Positions 53,926 to 63,091 of a DNA stretch of 64,000 nt are shown here, one piece after another. The position numbers and the translations under genes were made by a program. Source of the stretch: Geomonas propionica (GTDB taxonomy: Bacteria; Desulfobacterota; Desulfuromonadia; Geobacterales; Geobacteraceae); contig NZ_JAEMHK010000018.1 of NCBI RefSeq assembly GCF_016458235.1, positions 48,044 through 112,043 of the forward strand, in the 5' to 3' direction. Under the pieces are notes generated by a model. The model was given only the letters and a program-made list of their open reading frames with translations, did not search any database and was not told the origin of the DNA. Position 1 is the first letter of the stretch. Each line of letters opens with the position of its first letter.

Positions 53926-56712
53926 ATGTCCGTAACGGAGCTACAACTAAAGACCTTAGGCGATCGCATCACTTCTTTCGGCAAGGAGAACCTGGACGAG
54001 ATGCTACACCTGGTCGGTGAGGGAGCACGGCTGGTCTCCGACCAGGAACGGGTGCGCATTTACCTCGAGGACCTGACCCGTGGCGCCCTCTCCTGCGCCT
54101 TTGCCTGCGGCAGCTTCGCTGCCGAGATACGCCAGGAAACCTTCCCCATCATCTCCGCCGAGGCCGGCGTTTCCAACACCTTCGTTACCCAAATGCCGTC
54201 CCAGTTCCTGCTCCCCGCGGAGAGTGGGCTTCCACTGGACCAGGAATTCTCGCGGCGCTTCATGATCGACGGCACCACCATGCTCCCCATCACCAACGAC
54301 GGCAAGTCGATCGGCGTCGTCTGTGTGGATGGGGAACTCCTGTCCCGGGACCGGATCGAGCTGCTGGTGCCGTTCCTGGCCAGGGCGGGTGAGCGGGTGG
54401 ACCATGCCCGGAAGTACCATCAGCAACTGCTGCTGGCACGCCGGGTCGAGGTCTACAAGAGAAGGGAGGCGGCCGGCTTCATGGTGCGCTCGGCCGTCAA
54501 CCTGATCGACGGGCTGACCCTCGCCTCGGTGCTGGTGCCGGCGCGCGGCGGCATGGAGGTGCTGGCGAGCCACGCCGAGGACGCCGACCTCAAAGCCCGC
54601 TACGACAACGTCGGCAGCATCGACCTCAAACACGGCACCTCGCTGGTATCGCGTTACGTCAATGAGGCCGGGGTGGTGACCGACGACCAGCTCCTGCAGC
54701 CGCTCTTCATCGCCGACCTCCAGGACCAGACCATCCAACGCCGGGCACTCACCGAAGAGATGGGGCTGAGAACCTTGTACATGGTGCCGCGCATTGAGCC
54801 GGGCACGCGGCGACTTATCTGCCTGATCAACTACTTCACGCGCCAGCTCGCCAGCTTTTCCGAATTCGAGGAGGGGCTGCTGCAGACCCACGCCGAGATG
54901 GTGGAGCGCGTCATCAACGAGGTCGGCGGCGAGCACCTGGAGATCAAGGTCCTCTCCGAGATCTCCGACCTGCTGCAGGAACGAAACGAGGGGCTGCACC
55001 CCTTCCTGACCAAGGTGCTCTCCAAGGCAACCGAACTGATCGGCGCCGACACCGGCAGCATCGCCATCGTGCTGGAGCGCGAGGGGGAGAAGTATCTGGT
55101 GGTCGAGAACGAGGAAGGGACCATCGTCGGCGCCAAGAACAAGGAATGGCTGAAGAAAAAGATTCCTCCCTTCAGGATCGGCGGGAGCGACCTGCCCGCG
55201 CAAGAGCGCAGCCTCACCGGCTACGTCGCCTGGACCAAGGAGCCCAAGATCATCGGGCAGGTGACCGATGCCTCGCAGCACGAGGGTTTCCACCGCCCCA
55301 TGAACGAACTGATCAAGAGCGAGATGGCCGTCCCGGTGATCAGCGACGACGAGGTGATCGCCGTTATCTGCCTCAACTCGCTGCAGGAAGGGTATTTCAC
55401 CGAAGAACACAAGCGCATCCTGCAGATCATCGACCGCCTCACCTCGCGGCACATCTCCGACATCCAGCGCATCGAGCGGCTGCAGTCCGAGGTGAACAAG
55501 CTGCAAAGCGACATCGCGTACAAGGACCCCAAGGTTTCCTCGTATCGACTGGGGAACATCATCGGCAACAGCCGCAAAGCCCAGGAGATCGTCGCCTTCA
55601 TCAACACCGTGGCGCAACCGCTCTCCAACCGGATCGCCCTCTGGAGCCGCCACGTGCTGCAGGAAGCCACCATCGGCCTCCCCTCCATCCTGGTACTCGG
55701 CCCGACCGGCGCGGGTAAGGAGTTCTTCTTCAACAACCTGTACAACAAGCTGAACGAGCTGTACCGGCAACAGATCAACCCCGACGGCGAGCTCCCCGTC
55801 AAGAAGACCAACATCGCCGCCTACAGCGGAGATCTCACCTACTCCGAACTCTTCGGGCACATAAAAGGGGCCTTCACCGGCGCCTACAGCGACAGGAAGG
55901 GGATCCTGGAGGAGGCCTCCGGCGGCATCGTCTTCCTCGACGAGATCGGCGACGCCGACCCGAAGACCCAGGTGCAGTTGCTGCGCTTTCTCGACAACGG
56001 CGGTTTCGTCCGCTTGGGCGAGAACCGGGAGAGGATCAGCCGCGTGTTGCTGGTAGCGGCCACCAACAAGGACCTAAGGAAGGAGATCGCCCTCGGCAAC
56101 TTCCGCGAGGACCTGTTCCACCGGCTCACCGAGCTCTCCGTGGTGGTGCCGTCCTTGAACGAGCGGCGCGAAGACATCCCCGACCTCTCCACCCACTTCC
56201 TGGGCAAGCTGTACCGGACCTACAGAAGCACCGAGGAGGCCGGGCGCGACGATGAACCGAGCCTCTCCAAAGACGCCAAGGAAGCTCTTGTGGGGCACAA
56301 CTACAAAGGGAACATCCGCGAGTTGAGGAGTATATTGCTGCGCGCCCTGTTCTTCAGGACCGGCAAGATGGTGACCGGTGACGACATCAGGAAGGCCATC
56401 AGAGACGGTTCCCGCGAGCAGGTGGTACCCGCGTTTGAGCTGTTGGCCGAGGAAGTGGCCAGCGACATCTTGAGCGACATAGAAGCGGGGAAGGATTTCT
56501 GGGAATGTGTGTATGAGCCCTACTCACAGAGCAGGATTTCCAAAGACGTGGTGCGGTTGGTAGTGGAGAGAAGCCGGAGTGTAGCCGGCAAGAGCATGCC
56601 TGAAGTCGCCCGGCACCTAAAGGCCGTCACCGGCTCCCCACAGGAGGACGAAGAAGAGCGGAAGAGGTTCTTCCGGTTTAAGAACTTCCTTTACAAGACG
56701 GTGAAGATTTAA
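53926..56712 (+). CDS. GAF-domain sigma-54-interacting transcriptional activator
   Basis: A 928-residue protein. The first ~550 residues hold at least two GAF-like sensor domains (SVTELQLKTLGDRI...; a second around EISDLLQERNEGLHPFLTKVLSKATELIGADTGSIAI) and then a coiled linker. The AAA+ domain has Walker A GPTGAGKE at 592-599, GAFTGA at 648-653, Walker B GGIVFLDEIGD and the arginine region NFREDLFHRL. GAFTGA means it can remodel sigma-54. It has a C-terminal domain with no obvious Fis-type DNA-binding helix, so DNA contact is uncertain. AGAGG precedes the ATG. Confidence 0.92.
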   Translation: MSVTELQLKTLGDRITSFGKENLDEMLHLVGEGARLVSDQERVRIYLEDLTRGALSCAFACGSFAAEIRQETFPIISAEAGVSNTFVTQMPSQFLLPAESGLPLDQEFSRRFMIDGTTMLPITNDGKSIGVVCVDGELLSRDRIELLVPFLARAGERVDHARKYHQQLLLARRVEVYKRREAAGFMVRSAVNLIDGLTLASVLVPARGGMEVLASHAEDADLKARYDNVGSIDLKHGTSLVSRYVNEAGVVTDDQLLQPLFIADLQDQTIQRRALTEEMGLRTLYMVPRIEPGTRRLICLINYFTRQLASFSEFEEGLLQTHAEMVERVINEVGGEHLEIKVLSEISDLLQERNEGLHPFLTKVLSKATELIGADTGSIAIVLEREGEKYLVVENEEGTIVGAKNKEWLKKKIPPFRIGGSDLPAQERSLTGYVAWTKEPKIIGQVTDASQHEGFHRPMNELIKSEMAVPVISDDEVIAVICLNSLQEGYFTEEHKRILQIIDRLTSRHISDIQRIERLQSEVNKLQSDIAYKDPKVSSYRLGNIIGNSRKAQEIVAFINTVAQPLSNRIALWSRHVLQEATIGLPSILVLGPTGAGKEFFFNNLYNKLNELYRQQINPDGELPVKKTNIAAYSGDLTYSELFGHIKGAFTGAYSDRKGILEEASGGIVFLDEIGDADPKTQVQLLRFLDNGGFVRLGENRERISRVLLVAATNKDLRKEIALGNFREDLFHRLTELSVVVPSLNERREDIPDLSTHFLGKLYRTYRSTEEAGRDDEPSLSKDAKEALVGHNYKGNIRELRSILLRALFFRTGKMVTGDDIRKAIRDGSREQVVPAFELLAEEVASDILSDIEAGKDFWECVYEPYSQSRISKDVVRLVVERSRSVAGKSMPEVARHLKAVTGSPQEDEEERKRFFRFKNFLYKTVKI

Positions 56713-56774
56713 GCTGGCGGGGGAAAGTTTGGTAACATCACCGAGGGCGCCGCAGACGGCACCGGAGGTGGTTT

Positions 56775-57452
56775 ATGAAAAATGGGAACCATGAGAATCA
56801 TGGGAGTGATGGGAAACATGTGAAAGCGGAGGATCATGAGCAGTCCCATGACTCCCAGGATTCCCATGCATCCCATGACCCCCACCAAGCTTCTCGCCTT
56901 TTGCCCCCTCGCGGCGACTACCGCACTCTGCTCTCCTACCAGAAAGCCGTAGTCATCTACGAAATAACCTACCGCTTCTGCCACCGCTTCCTCTCAAGGG
57001 GCGACCGCACCGTCGACCAAATGGTGCAGGCCGCCCGCTCCGGCAAACAAAACATCATCGAAGGCAGCAAGGCCGCAACAACCTCCAAAGAAACCGAGAT
57101 AAAACTTACCCACGTCGCCCGCGCCAGCTTGGAAGAATTGCTGGAAGACTACCGCGATTACCTCTCCGCCCGCGACCTTCACGCCTGGAGCAAAGATGGC
57201 CGTGAAGCAGAGTACGTCCGCAACCTGGGCAGATGCACCCCCCTCACCTTCGAGCCTTTCCGCGCCTTCACCGAAACTCGCCCCGCCGAAGTAGTGGCCA
57301 ACATAGCCATCTGCCTCATCCACCAGGCGAACTTCCTCCTCGACCAACAGCTTAAAGGACTCGAAAAATCCTACCTCAAAGACGGTGGCCTCCGTGAGCG
57401 GATGACCCACGCTCGGCTTATGGTACGAGGGCATCAAAAGAAAGGGCAGTGA
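56775..57452 (+). CDS. Four-helix-bundle protein with His-rich N-terminus
   Basis: A 225-residue protein. Residues 1-40 are His/Asp/Ser-rich low complexity (NGNHENHGSDGKHVKAEDHE). The rest matches the four-helix-bundle (23S rRNA intervening-sequence/suffix-domain) family: LLSYQKAVVIYEITYRFCHRFL, QMVQAARSGKQNIIEGSKA, RASLEELLEDYRDYL and NIAICLIHQANFLLDQQL. Function is unknown; relatives are often called four helix bundle suffix domain. GGAGGTGG is a strong site before ATG 56775, so the odd N-terminus is probably translated, encoded by short TCCCATGA-like repeats. Confidence 0.85.
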   Translation: MKNGNHENHGSDGKHVKAEDHEQSHDSQDSHASHDPHQASRLLPPRGDYRTLLSYQKAVVIYEITYRFCHRFLSRGDRTVDQMVQAARSGKQNIIEGSKAATTSKETEIKLTHVARASLEELLEDYRDYLSARDLHAWSKDGREAEYVRNLGRCTPLTFEPFRAFTETRPAEVVANIAICLIHQANFLLDQQLKGLEKSYLKDGGLRERMTHARLMVRGHQKKGQ

Positions 57453-57486
57453 GGATGTATCTGGTAGGTCCGCCCCCCGCCAAATC

Positions 57487-58323
57487 CTACAGGGGAGCCG
57501 TCACGGCTAGCAGTTTTTGATACCCCTCAGGCAGCAGCGCCTTCGCTAGATGAAGAGCAACCGGATTGATCTTGGTGAAAGCTGCCATGTTATGGATGCT
57601 ACAGCCCCGGGTGATCTTGGAGTTGTCCAAACTCTGCTTGCCGGTCGGAAAGCCTCTGAACATGAGGCCGGCATCGGAAGTTCGTGCATAGTCTCTGAGG
57701 GTGTGCACGATGAAGTCAGTCACCTTTAGAGCCTGACTCTCCGTGTCTGAGAAGAACACATCGTCGATGATGACGTTCTCCACCTGATAGGATATGTCTA
57801 TGGCGCAAAGTTTTTCTTGTCGGTAGGCACCCGTTACGACGACTTTATCATATTCGAAGATGGGCTTCGCCCAAGCTCTGAATTTCTCTCTCTGCAGCCG
57901 CTCCTTGTGGTAGGAGTATTTGGTTCTGCTGTAAAAGGAAATGTACAAAGGGCTGGCGCTATCTACGAATTCTGCCAGGTCGGTGATCCGCTTAGCGGTG
58001 AAGTTGGAGAGTGCCTTTTTTATAATATTTCTTTGTTTTGCACCCACACCGTCCAGGCTGTAGTCCTTGAGCTGGTCGTACACAAACATGTTCATGAAGC
58101 TGTTGCTGGGCGCCCCGGCTGGGACCATGTGAATGACACCGCCGATGCGCGACGGTAAAGGGTATCGGCTCCGTCCAGGAGCCACTTCGGCGAAAGGGAA
58201 CAGGGGTCTGAAGAAGAAGGGATGGACTTGTCTCCACCAGACATCTCCTACTTTTATGACCTTTACGCCAGATGCTTTCTGGAATTTCGCAAATTCATCG
58301 AGCGTCATTGGTTCCCAAGTCAT
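57487..58323 (-). CDS. Hypothetical protein, AT-richer than neighbours
   Basis: A 278-residue protein with no signal peptide. The motif-poor sequence has WWRQVHPFFFRPLFPF near the start, and IFEYDKVVVTGAYRQEKLCAIDISYQVENVIIDDVFFSD, which recalls strands of a GNAT-like fold, but I cannot assign a family. Codon use is lighter in G+C than the GspE/PolA genes, hinting at transfer. GGAGG precedes ATG 58323. It lies between a four-helix-bundle gene and a 565-base gap before the CARDB protein. Confidence 0.7.
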   Translation of the reverse strand: MTWEPMTLDEFAKFQKASGVKVIKVGDVWWRQVHPFFFRPLFPFAEVAPGRSRYPLPSRIGGVIHMVPAGAPSNSFMNMFVYDQLKDYSLDGVGAKQRNIIKKALSNFTAKRITDLAEFVDSASPLYISFYSRTKYSYHKERLQREKFRAWAKPIFEYDKVVVTGAYRQEKLCAIDISYQVENVIIDDVFFSDTESQALKVTDFIVHTLRDYARTSDAGLMFRGFPTGKQSLDNSKITRGCSIHNMAAFTKINPVALHLAKALLPEGYQKLLAVTAPL

Positions 58324-58888
58324 GGCATGCGCCTCCGGTTACCTTCTTTGTTGGACGCAGGAAACATCGTGATTACGGCATAGCGGCACATTGTATCATC
58401 GCCGGGCGAAGGAGCAACGCGCGGTTCACATCAGCTTTGCTTTCTCCTCCGGTGTCAGCCTCTCCGTCGAACATGTCCTCCCCCGACTAAGTCTCCGGCA
58501 CCGGCCGAACCCCATCCCCCAGAGTCCCCGCAACTGAAGCGCCGACGCGCGCTCGAATTAGGAAGATACGCGCAGCTAGGGAAAATACTGCCATTACGCG
58601 GCGACATCAGTTAAAAGGCGCAAATATATAATCTCAACCGTATACGGTTTTCACGGTACATCGATCTCTCCCTTATGCTCTGCGCCAAGGATAACACCCT
58701 GTGCTAGCAACGAAACCTTCGCCGACTGGCGTGCCCTCAGCATAATTAGCGCAAAACATTTGAATGAAGGCATTAGGTTTGCTTAAAGAGCTTCCGCCAC
58801 AGCCTGCACTGGCCAATAGGAGAGGCGGCGGAAGAGCAAGTAGCAGTTATGCTGTGGCAAAGCAATGCATCCATTCCAAGGAGGAGAA
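58324..58888. other. Intergenic region before the CARDB protein
   Basis: 565 bases with no gene I can support. It contains a perfect 14-base palindrome AACCGTATACGGTT (58636-58649) and a hairpin with arms CTTCCGCC (58791-58798) and GGCGGAAG (58827-58834) that ends about 55 bases before the CARDB start. It may hold the promoter and regulatory region of that gene, but no riboswitch fold was recognised. Confidence 0.5.
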
Positions 58889-61800
58889 ATGCTGAGACAA
58901 AAGAAAAGAGTTCTACCATTTAGGCGTTCCCTTGCCGTCCTGCTGACCATGACGACATTGTGGGGAGTGGCGGCTACTGCCCAAGGAGCGACGGTACCGC
59001 CTGTCGGCGTATGGGACACCAAGGAGGATTTCGAAGGCAACGGATCTACCATCGGCACACCAACCACCCGGACCAACATCGACACCGCCAGCGAACCTGG
59101 CTTTTTCAAGATAGGCGTGACCAGGGACTTCCTCACCACCGCAACTATTTCTTGCGCCACCCCCAACAGGATCTACACCACCGGAGTCGACCGCACCTCG
59201 ATCGTGGTTCTCGATACCGCGGCCAAGCAGAAAATCGCCACCATCCCCCTTTCCACCAAGGTGGCCGGCGTCGTCTACGACTCGCATGACGGTAAGATCT
59301 ACGTCGGGCACTACGACGACAACCACGTCACCATCATCGACGACAACTACCCGGAGATGCCCACCGCCACCCGCCCCCCTCTCACCAGCGGCAGCACCGG
59401 CGGCGCCTACGCAGCCCTGTACAAGTACCATTCGGGGGACCAGACGGAGAACAAGGTCTACATTGCTAACCTCGCTGACCAGACCGTTTCCATCTTCGAC
59501 GCCACGACCGACACGCTGCTCGCAACTAAACCCGTAGTGGCAGGCGCCACCACCGCCGCCTTCGACGCCGTGACGAACAAAGTCTACTTGACCAGCAAGC
59601 ATAACCAGTTCGTGACAGTGCTCGACAGCAATAACAACATCGAAGACCTGCAGGTGACGGAAGTAATCAACCAGCTGGGCGGCCCGGATGGTGTGGGTCT
59701 GCGCGCCGACGGCAAGAAGGCCGCCAGCAACACTCGCGTCACCTGGACCTGCGACGCCCCCGCCCCTAACGACAAAGTGGAGTTCCAGATGAGGTCCTCC
59801 GCGGATTCCGGGGGCCTCGACACCGCGCCCTACCAGGGCCCCGGCGCTTCGACCACCGACTGGTTCTCCGCACCGTGCAACGGCAGCGAAAGCGTCATGG
59901 ACTTGAACCTTCCCGTCCAACGCTTCGCAGAGATCCAGGTGAAGCTCTCCTCCGACGGGCTCAGCACGCCTAAGGTGGATAAATTAAAACTGGAGTACCT
60001 GTGGTACCCCGACTTCGTCCTCGACCCGCTGACAGGACCGGCTACCGCCGTGATGGGTAGCACGATCAACGTTGATGCCACCGTAAGCAACAACGGCGAT
60101 GGAGAGGCGCCGGAATCCAAGATTGGCTTCTACCTCTACCAGGGCGATAGCGTGGTCAAGTCCTTCCCGCAAGGTGACGTGCCGGGATTGCAGCCGCAGA
60201 CAAGCGCCCCTGCCAGGAGCTATCCCATTACCATCGACACTAACGTCCCCGCCGGCGACTACACCCTCACGGCCTGCGCCAATCCGGACAACGTCATTTT
60301 CGAACAGCATTACGATGCAGCAAACTGCAAGTCGTATCCAATAGCCATCATTCCGTCCCAGCCCGACTTGCTGATCCCCCAGGCCTCAGCTTCCATCAGC
60401 GAGGGCAAGCTCTCCTACTCGATTACGGTCAAAAACCGCGGGAACACCGCTGCCGGGTCCTTCACCACCACCCTGTACCTTTCTTCGGATACCACCATCG
60501 ACGGGTCCGATTACTACATGAAGAACGTGCCCCTCTCAGGTCTGGCAGCCCACACCGACACCGTGCTGACCGGCACTATCGATCTTCCCTCGACCATTCC
60601 GAACGGGACCTATTATTTGGGGGCGATCGCCGATCCCGCCAATAACGTCACCGAGTATGACGAGAACAACAACGTAGGAATCAGCGGCCCGATGGGCCTG
60701 TGCAACGACCTCACGGTCACGGCTCTCTCCGGGAGCGTTGCTGCCGGTAAATTTACCTATTCCGTGACCATCAAAAACATCGGCAACGGCTTCGCCTACC
60801 CGACGCCCTACGGCAACATCCCGGTCTACCTGTACCTCTCCAGCGATACAACTGTTACCAGTGCCGACTACCGCATCGTTTCGCTCGTGACTCCGCTCTA
60901 CTCAGGACTAAAGGGCGGCGCCGAGGTGAAATTGACCGGCACGGTGGATATCCCTGGCATCAACATCCCGAGCGGCGACTACTACGTCGGCGCCATAGTG
61001 GACCCTGGCGACTCGGTTAAAGAGTGCAACGAGAGCAACAATGCGGTGAGCACGCCTGATACCATCAGCGTCACCAACGACCTGGAGGTCACCGCGGTGT
61101 CTGGGAGCGTTACTGCCGGCAAATTCACCTACACGGTGACCATCAAGAACAACGGAAACGGCTACGTCTATCCGGCGAACTTCGGCAACATCCCCATCAA
61201 CCTGTACCTCTCCAGCGACAACGCCATTACCAGTGCCGACTACCGTATCGTCGCGCTGTTGACGCCGCTCTACGCCGGCTTACGGGGCGGAGCCTCGACA
61301 ACCCTGACCGGCACGGTGGATATCCCCGGGATGAACATCCCGAGCGGCGACTACTACGTCGGCGCCATCGTCGATCCCAGCGACCTAGTAAAGGAAAGCA
61401 TTGAGTCCAACAACGCGCTGAGCACCGTAGACACCATAAGCGTCACCAACGATCTGGAGGTCACCACTGTGTCAGGCAGCGTGGCTGACGGTAAATTCAC
61501 CTACACGGTGACCATCAAGAACAACGGAAACGGCTACGTCTATCCGGCGAACTTCGGGAACATCCCCATCAACCTGTACCTCTCCAGCGACAACGCCATT
61601 ACCAGTGCCGACTACCGCATCGTCGCGCTGTTGACGCCGCTCTACGCCGGCTTACGGGGTGGCGCCTCGACAACCCTGACCGGCACGGTGGATATCCCCG
61701 GAATGAACATCCCGAGCGGCGACTACTACGTCGGCGCCATCGTCGATCCCAGCGACCTGGTAAAGGAAAGCACTGAGTCCAACAACACGCTGAGCACCGT

Positions 61801-62560
61801 AGACACCATAAGCGTCACCAACGACCTGGAGGTCACCGCGGTGTCTGGGAGCGTGGCTGCCGGTAAATTCACCTACACGGTGACCATCAAGAACAACGGA
61901 AACGGCTACGTCTATCCTGCGAACTTCGGCAACATCCCCATCAACCTGTACCTCTCCAGCGACAACACCATTACCAGTGCCGACTACCGCATCGTCGCGC
62001 TGTTGACGCCGCTCTACGCCGGCTTACGGGGTGGCGCCTCGACAACCCTGACCGGCACGGTGGATATCCCCGGGATGAACATCCCAAGCGGCGACTACTA
62101 CGTCGGCGCCATCGTCGACCCCAGCGACCTGGTAAAGGAAAGCACTGAGTCCAACAACACGCTGAGCACCCCCACGCCGATACCGGTTTTCAACGATCTT
62201 GTGGTAACTTACGTGAACGGGGTGGTCAACGGCAGCAATATCGACTATGAGGTGACCATCAAGAACAACGGCAACGGTTATGCCTACCCGGCAAGTTTCG
62301 GGGTCATCCAGGTCAATCTCTATCTTTCCGCCGATAGCAACATAACCACCTCGGACTACCTCATGAAGGCGCTGCAAACGGCGCTTTACTCCGGATTGAG
62401 AGGCGGTTCGGAAACCACGCTGAGGGGAAGTGCCCCTCTTCCCACGCAGATACCGCTGGGAGACTACTACGTAGGAGGATACATAGATTATCCGAACTAC
62501 GTTGTCGAGTCCGTGGAGAACAACAACACCCTAGCTGGAAACCAGGTGCCCCTGCGGTAG
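58889..62560 (+). CDS. Secreted beta-propeller/CARDB repeat surface protein
   Basis: A 1223-residue exported protein. Signal peptide MLRQKKRVLPFRRSLAVLLT...AQG. Next a YVTN/beta-propeller-like part (RIYTTGVDRTSIVVLDTAAKQKIATIPL). Then five or more CARDB Ig-like domains, four or five in a 124-residue tandem (SVTNDLEVTAVSGSV...TYTVTIKNNGNGYVYPANFG...YYVGAIVDPSDLVKES). It likely extends from the cell surface as an adhesin or matrix protein. AAGGAGGAG precedes ATG 58889; the frame starts at 58865. No LPXTG or obvious anchor: C-terminus is plain, so the export route is unclear. A terminator follows. Confidence 0.88.
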   Translation: MLRQKKRVLPFRRSLAVLLTMTTLWGVAATAQGATVPPVGVWDTKEDFEGNGSTIGTPTTRTNIDTASEPGFFKIGVTRDFLTTATISCATPNRIYTTGVDRTSIVVLDTAAKQKIATIPLSTKVAGVVYDSHDGKIYVGHYDDNHVTIIDDNYPEMPTATRPPLTSGSTGGAYAALYKYHSGDQTENKVYIANLADQTVSIFDATTDTLLATKPVVAGATTAAFDAVTNKVYLTSKHNQFVTVLDSNNNIEDLQVTEVINQLGGPDGVGLRADGKKAASNTRVTWTCDAPAPNDKVEFQMRSSADSGGLDTAPYQGPGASTTDWFSAPCNGSESVMDLNLPVQRFAEIQVKLSSDGLSTPKVDKLKLEYLWYPDFVLDPLTGPATAVMGSTINVDATVSNNGDGEAPESKIGFYLYQGDSVVKSFPQGDVPGLQPQTSAPARSYPITIDTNVPAGDYTLTACANPDNVIFEQHYDAANCKSYPIAIIPSQPDLLIPQASASISEGKLSYSITVKNRGNTAAGSFTTTLYLSSDTTIDGSDYYMKNVPLSGLAAHTDTVLTGTIDLPSTIPNGTYYLGAIADPANNVTEYDENNNVGISGPMGLCNDLTVTALSGSVAAGKFTYSVTIKNIGNGFAYPTPYGNIPVYLYLSSDTTVTSADYRIVSLVTPLYSGLKGGAEVKLTGTVDIPGINIPSGDYYVGAIVDPGDSVKECNESNNAVSTPDTISVTNDLEVTAVSGSVTAGKFTYTVTIKNNGNGYVYPANFGNIPINLYLSSDNAITSADYRIVALLTPLYAGLRGGASTTLTGTVDIPGMNIPSGDYYVGAIVDPSDLVKESIESNNALSTVDTISVTNDLEVTTVSGSVADGKFTYTVTIKNNGNGYVYPANFGNIPINLYLSSDNAITSADYRIVALLTPLYAGLRGGASTTLTGTVDIPGMNIPSGDYYVGAIVDPSDLVKESTESNNTLSTVDTISVTNDLEVTAVSGSVAAGKFTYTVTIKNNGNGYVYPANFGNIPINLYLSSDNTITSADYRIVALLTPLYAGLRGGASTTLTGTVDIPGMNIPSGDYYVGAIVDPSDLVKESTESNNTLSTPTPIPVFNDLVVTYVNGVVNGSNIDYEVTIKNNGNGYAYPASFGVIQVNLYLSADSNITTSDYLMKALQTALYSGLRGGSETTLRGSAPLPTQIPLGDYYVGGYIDYPNYVVESVENNNTLAGNQVPLR
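60698..62557 (+). repeat. 372-base tandem repeats encoding CARDB domains
   Basis: Units start at about 60698, 61070, 61442, 61814 and 62186 (period 372 bases, 124 residues). The three units from 61070 to 62185 are nearly identical at the DNA level; the first and last are diverged. This indicates recent internal duplication and likely copy-number change. Confidence 0.9.
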
Positions 62561-62573
62561 CTTAACCGGGGTC

Positions 62574-62604
62574 AGAAGGGGGGCTAACAGCCCCCCTTCT
62601 TCTT
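62574..62604 (+). terminator. Terminator after the CARDB gene
   Basis: AGAAGGGGGGCT (62574-62585), loop AAC and AGCCCCCCTTCT (62589-62600), a perfect 12-base stem, then TCTT. Confidence 0.85.
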
Positions 62605-62725
62605 GGTGAGCCACGTAGGTGCGCAGCATCCGGAGGCGGCTACCTCAAGCTGTCGCTCGGCTCTCAGCTTTGCTCTGCACCCTGTTCCAGCCACTGAAGC
62701 CGATCATCTTTCAAGGACAGTAACA

Positions 62726-62755
62726 AAAAGGGGAGCCGGTTGCGGCTCCCCTTTT
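62726..62755 (-). terminator. Terminator of azlD/azlC (minus strand)
   Basis: AAAAGGGGAGCCG (62726-62738), loop GTTG and CGGCTCCCCTTTT (62743-62755), perfect 13-base stem. The minus strand continues TTTTTGTTA, so it ends the azlC-azlD transcript; it may be bidirectional. Confidence 0.85.
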
Positions 62756-62779
62756 CACATCAGTTATTCGGCGCAGGTG

Positions 62780-63091
62780 CTACTGGCCCATCTTGCGTAC
62801 GGCGAAGATGACCAGCATGCCGCAAAGCATGGCGGCGAGGGTGTTGCGGGTGCGAAGGACGACTAGGGCGGTAAGGGCGGCGGCCATGAGGCCCCACACG
62901 CCTTCGGCAACAATGGACGGCAAAACGAGCGAGAACAATAGGGCGCCGGGCAGAGCGTCCATGCCGCGCCGGAAACGACCGGAACGCGGAAAACGCGACG
63001 CCATCAGCAACCCACCCAGCCTCAACGAATAGGTCACACAGGCAGCCAGACCTACGGCGATCAGCACCTGCGGCTCAATGGCTGGGAACAT
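62780..63091 (-). CDS. azlD: AzlD-type branched-chain amino acid transport subunit
   Basis: A 103-residue hydrophobic protein with three or four membrane segments (VLIAVGLAACVTYSLRLGGLLM, ALPGALLFSLVLPSIVAEGVW, GLMAAALTALVVL, MLCGMLVIFAV), matching AzlD. With AzlC it exports branched-chain amino acids or analogues. ATG 63091 has GGAGGTGG upstream and overlaps the end of azlC by 17 bases; the frame extends to 63166 without support. Confidence 0.85.
   Translation of the reverse strand: MFPAIEPQVLIAVGLAACVTYSLRLGGLLMASRFPRSGRFRRGMDALPGALLFSLVLPSIVAEGVWGLMAAALTALVVLRTRNTLAAMLCGMLVIFAVRKMGQ

Noticed and set aside
58324..58888. Possible c-di-GMP (GEMM) riboswitch upstream of the surface protein
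   Set aside because: The conserved GEMM core segments could not be found; only a palindrome and a simple hairpin are present.
60698..62557. Regular repeats as a possible CRISPR array
   Set aside because: The units are 372 bases, have no spacers and encode in-frame CARDB domains.
62603..62866. An 87-codon plus-strand frame after the CARDB gene
   Set aside because: It runs over a terminator and into azlD in antisense, with no ribosome site.
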